A model generated the notes under the pieces. The model was not told the DNA's origin. It saw only the letters and a list, made by a program, of their open reading frames with translations, and searched no databases. A stretch of 5,701 bases of DNA from Cyclobacteriaceae bacterium (GTDB lineage: Bacteria; Bacteroidota; Bacteroidia; Cytophagales; Cyclobacteriaceae), in the NCBI GenBank assembly GCA_013140395.1, contig JABFSY010000144.1, forward strand, positions 1-5,701. Direction: 5' to 3'. Shown here one piece after another: positions 1-5,701 of the stretch; within the stretch, counting starts at the first letter, position 1; every line of letters begins with the position of its first letter. The position numbers and the translations under genes were made by a program.

Positions 1-788
1 TACGAATACAGCCCTTTAGATTTGCCAGTAAAGTCATCGGAGGCTAATAGATTCTTATCTAACTCCGCCATTAACTCTTTCGCTGTTTCGCTGACGGTTC
101 GCTCTATAGAATACTTTTTTTCATTCAGCCTTTTCCGAAACGTCTTGAAAAATGCTTTGTCATCCGTTACCTGTAAGACACCTTCCTCAATGCGCTTAAA
201 TTCCTCCTTCTCGATTAACTTAGCAAAGTTGAGCAGCGCTTTTCGCACATCCCAGTCTTTTCCCTCGATCAGTTTATCCATCGAGAAATCAAGTACCCAG
301 CCACGCAATTCAACATTGTCGCTTAATTGAGCCATCAGCAATGCGATCACTTCTTCCTGTACAGCAGCATTGTCTACCTCCAGTCGGAAATTGCCCAACA
401 ACCCGGTTTCGCGCGTAAATGAGCGGATGATTCGTTGAAAAAAAGCATCGATGGTACTAATTGAGAATTCAGAATAATGATGTAACAGAAAAGCCAGAAT
501 TTCGGCACTTTTCTCCCGTAACTCAGATGGTTTCAATGCAATGCCTTCCCTGCGCTGTTCCTCTATTATCTCACGAGCCAGATCTTCGCTTTCCCCTTTC
601 GCAAAGGCACTTAGGTATTGAAGAATCCGGTCCTTCATCTCCTGGGTGCTTTTATTGGTAAATGTCATCGCCAGCACGTAACGAAAGTAATCAGTGCGCT
701 TAAGTGCTAACCGAATATACTCCCGCGCCAAAACCCTGGTTTTACCAGAACCGGCTGACGAGCGATAAATTTGAAAGGGCGTTTCCAG
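1..788 (-). CDS. UvrD/AddA-type ATP-dependent helicase (exonuclease subunit), N-terminal part
   Basis: This is the first ~262 codons of a superfamily 1A helicase; the reading frame is open to the left window edge, so most of the protein is missing. Visible residues, counted from the CTG at 786-788, include the Walker A loop SSAGSGKT (10-17), motif Ia LAMTFTNKSTQEMKDRI (39-55) and the STIDAFFQRIIRSF segment (about 111-124), which matches the region after motif Ia in AddA/RecB-like proteins. By family knowledge such proteins unwind broken DNA ends with ATP, together with an AddB-like nuclease partner, in recombinational repair in the cytoplasm. The nuclease domain expected at the C-terminus is outside the window. 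The start is odd: between the in-frame TAA at 810-812 and Walker A there is no ATG, GTG or TTG, so CTG 786-788 is the best guess. It gives the usual short lead-in (LETPFQIYRSS). Family assignment is sure; the start and the exact AddA role are less so. Confidence 0.9.
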   Translation of the reverse strand, partial: METPFQIYRSSAGSGKTRVLAREYIRLALKRTDYFRYVLAMTFTNKSTQEMKDRILQYLSAFAKGESEDLAREIIEEQRREGIALKPSELREKSAEILAFLLHHYSEFSISTIDAFFQRIIRSFTRETGLLGNFRLEVDNAAVQEEVIALLMAQLSDNVELRGWVLDFSMDKLIEGKDWDVRKALLNFAKLIEKEEFKRIEEGVLQVTDDKAFFKTFRKRLNEKKYSIERTVSETAKELMAELDKNLLASDDFTGKSKGLYS

Positions 789-912
789 GGGACAACTAAA
801 AACACCTAGTTACGATTTTTTTACTGGTTACGAAATGTTGTATTCATGTTACAAAACAGGAAAACAATTGTTGAACGGGACGATAATTTTCTTACATTCG
901 ACAAGTCTATCT
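789..912. other. Divergent intergenic region between helicase and patatin genes
   Basis: This AT-rich gap of 124 bases separates two genes that point away from each other, so it should hold the promoters of both. On the plus strand a promoter-like pair is seen at 871-900. A 10-bp palindrome, AACAATTGTT (863-872), touches its upstream element. On the minus strand I see no good TTG-N19-TAnnTTTG match for the helicase. An in-frame ATG at 835 could lengthen the patatin by 26 residues, but that extension looks unlike the family and would lie upstream of the candidate promoter. Confidence 0.6.
871..900 (+). promoter_or_regulatory. Candidate Bacteroidota-type promoter for the patatin gene
   Basis: TTG at 871-873, then 19 bases, then TACATTCG at 893-900, which matches the Bacteroidota -7 consensus TAnnTTTG at all but one of its six fixed positions. 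The spacing fits the known TTG-N19-TAnnTTTG arrangement. Transcription would begin near 905, leaving a very short leader before ATG 913; this supports 913 rather than 835 as the start. A competing -7-like TAATTTTC at 884-891 has no well-spaced TTG. The call rests on motif matching by eye only. Confidence 0.33.
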
Positions 913-3195
913 ATGCGGAAACTATACTTATTCTGGCCTAAGCTGTTCTATTCATTTCCGATCCAGCTTTTGTTTAACAATTTCAGAAGAAACATTGTGT
1001 TAATGGTTTGCTGGGTTCTGCTTTTTGCCATGATGACGGGAAATTTTGGCAAATACCTCGGCATTCCCTATTTGTTCCTTGACCCGGAGTATCTCAATCA
1101 AGTAAACTTCATGAGCTTTTTCTGGATGGGGCTGCTTTCAGCAGGATTTGCCATGGCTTTCCACATCACTTGTTACATCTCTGATGGGCACCGGTTCTCT
1201 TTTGTGGGTACGCTCCCAAGCCCATTCCGGAAGTTTGTCATCAACAATAGTATTATCCCAATTGTTTTTTTAGTCGTCTATATATACCAAGTGATTGTGT
1301 TTCAAATACACAACGAGCATTGTTCAACAGGTGAACTTATTTCCAGAATCGGTGGATTTTTGGTTGGATATGTTTTTATGACTTTTCTTTTTTCTCTCTA
1401 CTTCAAGTTTACCAACAAAGATATATTCAGGTACATGGTCTGTCGAATTGATGAGAAAATCAAAGACAATGTAAAAGTAACGCGTGCAAGTGCCATGAAA
1501 AAACTTGACATCGCCCGCAAAAAACAAGTCCGGGTAGACCGTTATATTAGTAGTAACTTATCGATAAAACCTGTTGAAGATATCAACTTCTTTGACCGCG
1601 CTACGGTGCTACAGGTGTTCGATCAAAATCATTTCAATCTCGTTATTATTGAACTTTTTATTTTTTTCATGGTGACGATTCTTGGAATCTTTAAAGATTA
1701 CCCGGCCTTTCAGTTACCTGCAGCCGCCAGCTTTATGATTTTCCTGACTATTTTCGTTATGCTCTTTGGTGCATTCTCCTATTGGTTTGGCGGTTGGTCA
1801 TCTACTGTGGGATTAATTGTTTTTCTCGTCATTAACTTTTTGGTGGGCGAAGATTTCTTTTCAAAAAAATATCAAGCTTTTGGGATGGACTACACCGTGA
1901 TGACTGCGCCCTACAATTCAATGGTGATCCAGCAGCAGATAGATAGCACGTCTATCGAACAAGATCGAGCCTCCACGGTGGTTCAGTTGGAAAACTGGAA
2001 GAAAAAGTTCGCTGGACAAGACAAACCAAAGTTGGTGTTACTGTGCGCAAGCGGGGGTGGTAAGAGAGCTGCATTATGGACACTCAATGCATTACAACAA
2101 GCCGATAGCCTGACAAATGGTAAGTTAATAGAAAACACTGTGCTTATTACAGGCGCATCGGGTGGACTGATTGGGGCCAGCTATTTCCGCGAACTGGTAC
2201 TAAGAAAAAAACTAGGAGAACCCATACAACCCTACGCCAATATTCATCGTCAACGAATATCTACCGACAATTTAAATCCGCTCATTTTTAGCTTGCTTGC
2301 CAATGATCTATTTGTTGGTTTTACGAAGTTCAACTATGGAGAACAATCTTATCAGCGAGACCGCGCCTACACCTTTGAAGATCAACTCAATCAGATTACT
2401 GAAGGTTTAATGGATCGCCCGATTGTTTCATACAATCAGTATGAAACGGCAGGAATGATCCCACTTTTAATTTTGACGCCAACAGTCATTAACGATGGAC
2501 GGAAAATCTACATCGCGTCCCGCCCCGTTGGATTTATGAATGCTGAGCTTGAAAATTTCAGCGATTATAACACAGAGAAAGTAAGTGGCGTTGATTTTCA
2601 TCGATTTTTTAAAGATCAGGGAGCTGAGAATCTACGTTTCCTTTCTGCGTTGCGCATGAGCGCCACTTTTCCCTATATTACACCCAATACAACATTGCCC
2701 ACAGATCCTCCCATACAAATGATGGACGCAGGCATCTCTGATAATTTTGGCCTGTCTGATGCGGTCAGGTTTGTGTATGCGTTCAAAGGTTGGATAGAAG
2801 AAAATACATCGGGCGTAGTTTTCGTTTCCATTCGTGACTCACCTAAGCTCCAAACTATTGCTGAAAAGAAAGGACAAACCATCTTGGATGCGCTTACTCA
2901 ACCAATTAGTTCGGTTTATAACAACTTTGAAAATTTTCAAGATATAACGAGTGACTTGCTCATTGGTCAGGCACACTCTTGGCTAAACGCACCTATTGAT
3001 CGGGTGGACATCCAGTATCAAGCCGAAAGTTACCTAGATCTACTGCAGGGAATGGATAGTATCCGTCAGAACAATGCACGCGCCTCATTAAGCTGGAGGT
3101 TGACTACCCGAGAAAAAGAAGGCATTGTTTCCAACATCAACTCCGAAAAAAATAAAATGGAATTGAAAAAACTCAAATTGCTATTGGGCAACTGA
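913..3195 (+). CDS. Multi-span membrane protein with C-terminal patatin-like phospholipase domain
   Basis: A protein of 760 residues from ATG 913. The N-terminal half has about seven hydrophobic spans (roughly 28-43, 65-89, 113-130, 146-164, 241-260, 269-291, 297-312), with a long Lys/Arg-rich loop (165-240) between spans four and five. The C-terminal half from about 372 is a patatin domain: the oxyanion loop SGGGKRA (380-386), the nucleophile motif GASGG with Ser416, and MDAGISDNFG with Asp605, the second member of the Ser-Asp dyad. Here the dyad motif reads DAG rather than the usual DGG/DGA. By family knowledge such enzymes hydrolyse acyl esters of phospholipids or other lipids; the substrate cannot be told. 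An in-frame ATG at 835 exists, but MRKLYLFWPK at 913 gives a more natural start. The 3' end overlaps the convergent GT9 gene by 15 bases, and no terminator hairpin is seen. The patatin call is firm; physiological role unknown. Confidence 0.9.
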   Translation: MRKLYLFWPKLFYSFPIQLLFNNFRRNIVLMVCWVLLFAMMTGNFGKYLGIPYLFLDPEYLNQVNFMSFFWMGLLSAGFAMAFHITCYISDGHRFSFVGTLPSPFRKFVINNSIIPIVFLVVYIYQVIVFQIHNEHCSTGELISRIGGFLVGYVFMTFLFSLYFKFTNKDIFRYMVCRIDEKIKDNVKVTRASAMKKLDIARKKQVRVDRYISSNLSIKPVEDINFFDRATVLQVFDQNHFNLVIIELFIFFMVTILGIFKDYPAFQLPAAASFMIFLTIFVMLFGAFSYWFGGWSSTVGLIVFLVINFLVGEDFFSKKYQAFGMDYTVMTAPYNSMVIQQQIDSTSIEQDRASTVVQLENWKKKFAGQDKPKLVLLCASGGGKRAALWTLNALQQADSLTNGKLIENTVLITGASGGLIGASYFRELVLRKKLGEPIQPYANIHRQRISTDNLNPLIFSLLANDLFVGFTKFNYGEQSYQRDRAYTFEDQLNQITEGLMDRPIVSYNQYETAGMIPLLILTPTVINDGRKIYIASRPVGFMNAELENFSDYNTEKVSGVDFHRFFKDQGAENLRFLSALRMSATFPYITPNTTLPTDPPIQMMDAGISDNFGLSDAVRFVYAFKGWIEENTSGVVFVSIRDSPKLQTIAEKKGQTILDALTQPISSVYNNFENFQDITSDLLIGQAHSWLNAPIDRVDIQYQAESYLDLLQGMDSIRQNNARASLSWRLTTREKEGIVSNINSEKNKMELKKLKLLLGN

Positions 3196-4182
3196 ACTTG
3201 CATTAGTCACCGAATCGATGGCAATTGTTTGCGCGCAATTAAAATGACCTCTCGGGCAGTCTTTAAATCCATGCAGGCCACAGGGGCGACACTCCAATTT
3301 CTCTTTTGTTTCAACAATAACAGAACGATTGGACAAAGGGCCAAAACCGAATGAAGGAACGGTTGAACAATAGATGGCCGTGACGGGTGCGTTTACAGCA
3401 GAAGCTAGATGCATGGGCGCTGAGTCATTCACAAAATTCATCTGCGCATTTCTCATCAACGCAGCCGACTGTAAAAAGCTGAGTTTACCAGATAAATTGA
3501 TCACCGATGAAACCCCAGACGCCAATCGAATCGATTCGCAAACGATATGATCGCTGGGAGCACCCAAAAGGAAAATTGATTTCACTTTGTGGTGAACGCA
3601 TTGAATTAGTTCAATCCATTTTTCAGCGGGCCATTGTTTTGTAAACCAAACCGAAGTAGGCGCAATACAGAAGTAGGATGTAGTCTGATACTCTTTCACT
3701 ACCTCATAATCCCGCGAAGACGGATAGAGCGCTGGCATGGCGGCTTTGCTATCCGTAAGATCTTCTATCAACTTTTGGTTGCGTTCTATTTCATGGATTT
3801 CACCAACCTGATGTTTTACTTTGGTAGTAAAAAAAAGAGAGAGGGGATTTTTGTCAAATCCAATCTTCCTTTCGGCTCCTGAAAAAAGTGCAATTATGCC
3901 AGTTGTAGCAAACCGTTGAACATTGAGCAGCACTTCATATTTTCTCCTTCGTATTCTCCGAATCAACAAAAAAAGGTTTCGATACTTGTTCTTCTTGTCA
4001 AAAACAATGACTTCGCGAATGAATGGATGATTGACCAACAATGACTCGTTTCCTTTCCGTAGCAGGAAATCAATCGATGCATCGGGATAGAATTGATGAA
4101 TTTTCTCTACCAGTGCCGTGGCCAAGATCACATCACCAATAAAAGCTGTTTGAATAACTAAAAAAGACTTCGGCCGCTCCAC
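3181..4182 (-). CDS. Glycosyltransferase family 9 (ADP-heptose:LPS heptosyltransferase-like)
   Basis: A complete 333-residue protein, a normal length for GT9 (WaaF/WaaC family). The N-terminus FLVIQTAFIGDVILATAL (7-24) is the family's first strand and loop, with the conserved Gly16-Asp17. The second Rossmann domain shows IAPTSVWFTKQWPAEKW and the donor-site motif VNDSAPMHLASA (about 251-262), followed by GFGPLS. A Cys cluster lies near the end (298, 301, 309, 316). Family members transfer heptose from ADP-heptose to the inner core of LPS at the cytoplasmic face of the inner membrane; the actual sugar and acceptor cannot be read from sequence, so no symbol is given. The start is GTG, whose first base is the last base of the ppa TAG stop (TAGTG), indicating translational coupling to ppa. 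Its TAG stop lies within the end of the convergent patatin gene. No signal peptide is seen, as expected. Confidence 0.9.
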   Translation of the reverse strand: MERPKSFLVIQTAFIGDVILATALVEKIHQFYPDASIDFLLRKGNESLLVNHPFIREVIVFDKKNKYRNLFLLIRRIRRRKYEVLLNVQRFATTGIIALFSGAERKIGFDKNPLSLFFTTKVKHQVGEIHEIERNQKLIEDLTDSKAAMPALYPSSRDYEVVKEYQTTSYFCIAPTSVWFTKQWPAEKWIELIQCVHHKVKSIFLLGAPSDHIVCESIRLASGVSSVINLSGKLSFLQSAALMRNAQMNFVNDSAPMHLASAVNAPVTAIYCSTVPSFGFGPLSNRSVIVETKEKLECRPCGLHGFKDCPRGHFNCAQTIAIDSVTNASSVAQ

Positions 4183-4718
4183 TACTTTTTATATTCTGAT
4201 TTATAGTAAGTGATGGCTTTGGAGATAATTTCGAGTGCAATGTCTTTACCTTGAAATTCAGGGACAGTAACAACTTTGTTTTCAAGTTTTTTATAGCTCT
4301 CAAAAAACTCCTTCAGTTCTAACTTAAAATGAGAGGCCAATTCGCTGATATCTCTTAAGTGTTTTGTGTTTGCATCATTTTCTGCGACTGCCAGAATCTT
4401 GTCATCGGCCAATCCCTGATCGATCATACGCATCACACCTACCACGCGTGCTGGAACTAAACACAAAGGTTGAATAGGCTCTCTACACAAAATCATAATG
4501 TCAAGCGGATCCATATCATCACCAAGTGTCTGTGGTATAAATCCATAATTGGCGGGGTAATACACCGCAGAGTAGAGAATTCGATCAAGCTTCAGTAAAC
4601 CAGTTTCCTTATCTACTTCATACTTTGTTCTCATCCCGGTCGATATCTCAATAACCCCGTTGACAAATTCAGGAGGGTTTGATCCAATGGGGGCTTCATG
4701 CCAAGGGTGCTTAATCAT
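4182..4718 (-). CDS. ppa: Inorganic pyrophosphatase, family I (soluble)
   Basis: A complete 178-residue cytoplasmic enzyme, close to the usual bacterial length of about 175. It hydrolyses pyrophosphate to two phosphates and so pulls forward polymer and nucleotide-sugar synthesis. Aligning by eye with the E. coli enzyme, all the main active-site residues are present: Glu24, Lys32, Glu34, Arg46, Tyr54, Tyr58, the metal ligands Asp68, Asp70 and Asp73 (DMDPLDI), then Asp100, Asp105, Lys107, and Tyr142-Lys143. The one departure from the classical D-[SGDN]-D signature is Met69 between the first two Asp residues, not itself a ligand. ATG at 4718 gives a natural N-terminus (MIKHPWHEAPIG). The TAG stop shares one base with the GTG of the downstream glycosyltransferase. 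Only 28 bases separate the ATG from the U-tract of the upstream terminator, so where its promoter lies is unclear. Confidence 0.97.
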   Translation of the reverse strand: MIKHPWHEAPIGSNPPEFVNGVIEISTGMRTKYEVDKETGLLKLDRILYSAVYYPANYGFIPQTLGDDMDPLDIMILCREPIQPLCLVPARVVGVMRMIDQGLADDKILAVAENDANTKHLRDISELASHFKLELKEFFESYKKLENKVVTVPEFQGKDIALEIISKAITYYKSEYKK

Positions 4719-4746
4719 ACTTCGGTTTTTGAAGCAAGGTAGTAAT

Positions 4747-4786
4747 AAAAAAAATGTTGACGGACACTAGTGTCCGTCAACATTTT
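4747..4786 (-). terminator. Rho-independent terminator of the efflux adaptor gene
   Basis: Positions 4751-4786 form a perfect 36-bp palindrome (18-base arms centred on ACTAGT; GTTGACGGACAC is the core of one arm). Read on the minus strand it is followed by eight T (4747-4754, four of them inside the arm). This is a textbook intrinsic terminator, 25 bases after the TAA of the adaptor gene. On the plus strand only four T follow, and no plus-strand gene reads into it, so it acts on the minus strand. The rest of the gap 4719-4811 shows nothing else clear. Confidence 0.93.
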
Positions 4787-4811
4787 CAATTTGCGCTCTA
4801 TCGTTTAAGAC

Positions 4812-5701
4812 TTATTTCTTATCGTCTTTCTTTTCTTCCTTTTTCGCGGCCTGGACGATTTTGTCACCATTCTTTAACCGTTTGGAAACCACAAGAAACG
4901 GACCAGTAACCACTTCAACACTATCGGCAATACCTGAAACGATTTCGATGTTATCATAGTCACTGATTCCTGTCTTTACTTCAACCATTTTCGCTACGCC
5001 TTTGTCATTGACAAATACCACGACTTTATCCTCTTTTTTCTCGACCTTGGCTTTATTATCTGACACTTGAGGTTTTTCATCATCATCGTCTTTTGGTGGG
5101 CCACCTTCTGCTTTCTTGTCTTTTTCGGTGTTACGGGTAGTCACCGCTGTTAATGGTACTGACAACACATTATCTTTCTTTGTCGTAATAATCTCCACAC
5201 TGGCCGTCATACCAGGGCGGAAAGGGAAACGATTTCCTTGTTTGATTAGGTCTTCGTAGGAAGAACGAAGGATCAATATCCGAACCTCAAATTCAGTAAT
5301 TGCATCAGCCGAAGTTTTATCGCGAGCTGTATTGGCGATATTGGTTACAATTCCTTTAAATTGTTTCTCCGTACTGGCATAAGAGTCTACATCGATTAAA
5401 ACAGTGTCATTCAAATGAACCCGAACGATATCATTTTCATTCACGTTTACGCGGACTTCCATTTTGTTCAAATCAGCAATACGAAGCATCTCTGTTCCCG
5501 TCATCTGAGCTGTTCCCACTACTCGTTCTCCTTTCTTAACATTAAGCTTTGATACAATACCCTTCATAGGAGCATACACAGTTGTCCTTCTCACGTTCTC
5601 AGCGGATTCCCTAACCGTAGCGTTGGAACTGTTCACCACGAACTTAGCCGCCTCCAGTCCTTGCGTTGCAGACCTCAAATCATTCTGAGCAACCTTATAA
5701 T
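4812..5701 (-). CDS. Periplasmic adaptor subunit of a tripartite efflux pump (HlyD/MacA-like), C-terminal part
   Basis: The frame is open to the right window edge (first full codon at 5697-5699), so this is the last 296 residues; the signal or membrane anchor and first domain half are outside. Visible in order: the end of a helical hairpin (about 1-38); the returning half of the barrel-sandwich (lipoyl-like) domain, VYAPMKGIVSKLNVKKGERV (41-60); a beta-barrel domain with ADLNKMEVRVNVNENDI; RFPFRPGMTASVEI (157-170); and the membrane-proximal domain. The latter is interrupted by a strongly charged insert (about 190-225, with DDDD) and ends in a Lys/Glu/Asp-rich tail. Such adaptors bridge an inner-membrane ABC (MacB) or RND pump to a TolC-type channel. 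A TTG at 5676-5678 lies in frame but is internal, because homology to the hairpin runs through it. It is the last gene of its transcript, ending at the terminator 25 bases on; pump and channel genes would be expected beyond the right edge. ABC or RND partner undecided. Confidence 0.9.
   Translation of the reverse strand, partial: YKVAQNDLRSATQGLEAAKFVVNSSNATVRESAENVRRTTVYAPMKGIVSKLNVKKGERVVGTAQMTGTEMLRIADLNKMEVRVNVNENDIVRVHLNDTVLIDVDSYASTEKQFKGIVTNIANTARDKTSADAITEFEVRILILRSSYEDLIKQGNRFPFRPGMTASVEIITTKKDNVLSVPLTAVTTRNTEKDKKAEGGPPKDDDDEKPQVSDNKAKVEKKEDKVVVFVNDKGVAKMVEVKTGISDYDNIEIVSGIADSVEVVTGPFLVVSKRLKNGDKIVQAAKKEEKKDDKK

Noticed and set aside
22..661. Open frames on the plus strand at 22-330 and 461-661
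   Set aside because: They lie antisense inside the helicase gene, whose minus-strand frame shows clear SF1 motifs; the plus-strand translations are low-complexity Ser/Phe-rich with no recognisable domain.
835..912. Longer patatin start at ATG 835
   Set aside because: The added 26 residues do not look like a signal or span that fits the family, and the candidate promoter at 871-900 would be inside it.
1324..1527. Minus-strand open frame inside the patatin gene (also 2673-2882)
   Set aside because: Both are antisense to a well-supported coding frame and show no family features.
3229..3238. Palindrome TTGCGCGCAA just after the patatin stop as a terminator
   Set aside because: It is only 10 bp, has no loop and no U-tract, and lies within the GT9 coding sequence.
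3634..3882. Plus-strand open frame of 82 codons inside the GT9 gene
   Set aside because: Antisense to a recognisable Rossmann-fold transferase; composition is that of a shadow frame.
4506..4521. Met69 in the pyrophosphatase signature as a sign of lost activity
   Set aside because: The three Asp ligands and all other active-site residues are present; the middle position is not catalytic.
4740..4790. The 36-bp palindrome as an insertion site or mobile-element end
   Set aside because: It is a single copy in the window, has no transposase or target duplication nearby, and is followed by a U-tract at the end of a gene, which a terminator explains fully.

Overview
The window carries five protein genes and looks like an ordinary chromosomal stretch of a Bacteroidota bacterium, probably of the Cytophagia type. 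The assignment is an inference. It rests on the style of the proteins (an AddA-like UvrD helicase with an IYRSSAGSGKT N-terminus, a multi-membrane-span patatin, a GT9 transferase with the VNDSAPMH and GFGPLS motifs), on the lack of clear Shine-Dalgarno sequences, and on one promoter-like site resembling the TTG-N19-TAnnTTTG pattern of this phylum.

Layout. From 788 leftward to the window edge runs the N-terminal part of a UvrD/AddA-type helicase (minus strand, no stop reached). A 124-base gap (789-912) separates it from a divergent plus-strand gene (913-3195) for a membrane protein with about seven spans and a C-terminal patatin-like lipase domain. That gene converges on, and overlaps by 15 bases, a minus-strand block: inorganic pyrophosphatase (ppa, 4718-4182) followed with a 1-base overlap by a GT9 heptosyltransferase-like gene (4182-3181, GTG start). 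Upstream of ppa a perfect 36-bp palindrome plus a U8 tract (4747-4786) forms a strong intrinsic terminator for the last gene, a periplasmic adaptor (HlyD/MacA-like) of a tripartite efflux pump, whose 5' part lies beyond the right edge.

How the genes relate. The ppa-GT9 pair is very probably one translationally coupled unit. Pyrophosphatase removes PPi made in biosynthesis, including nucleotide-sugar formation, and GT9 enzymes add sugars to the LPS core, so a metabolic link is possible but not shown. The adaptor, the transferase and the patatin all concern the cell envelope; the helicase belongs to DNA repair. No mobile element, CRISPR array, tRNA, rRNA or phage gene was seen.

I did not find a convincing new system. 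The points most worth a second look are the missing standard start codon of the helicase, the terminator placed only 28 bases before ppa, and the uncertain side of the membrane on which the patatin domain sits.
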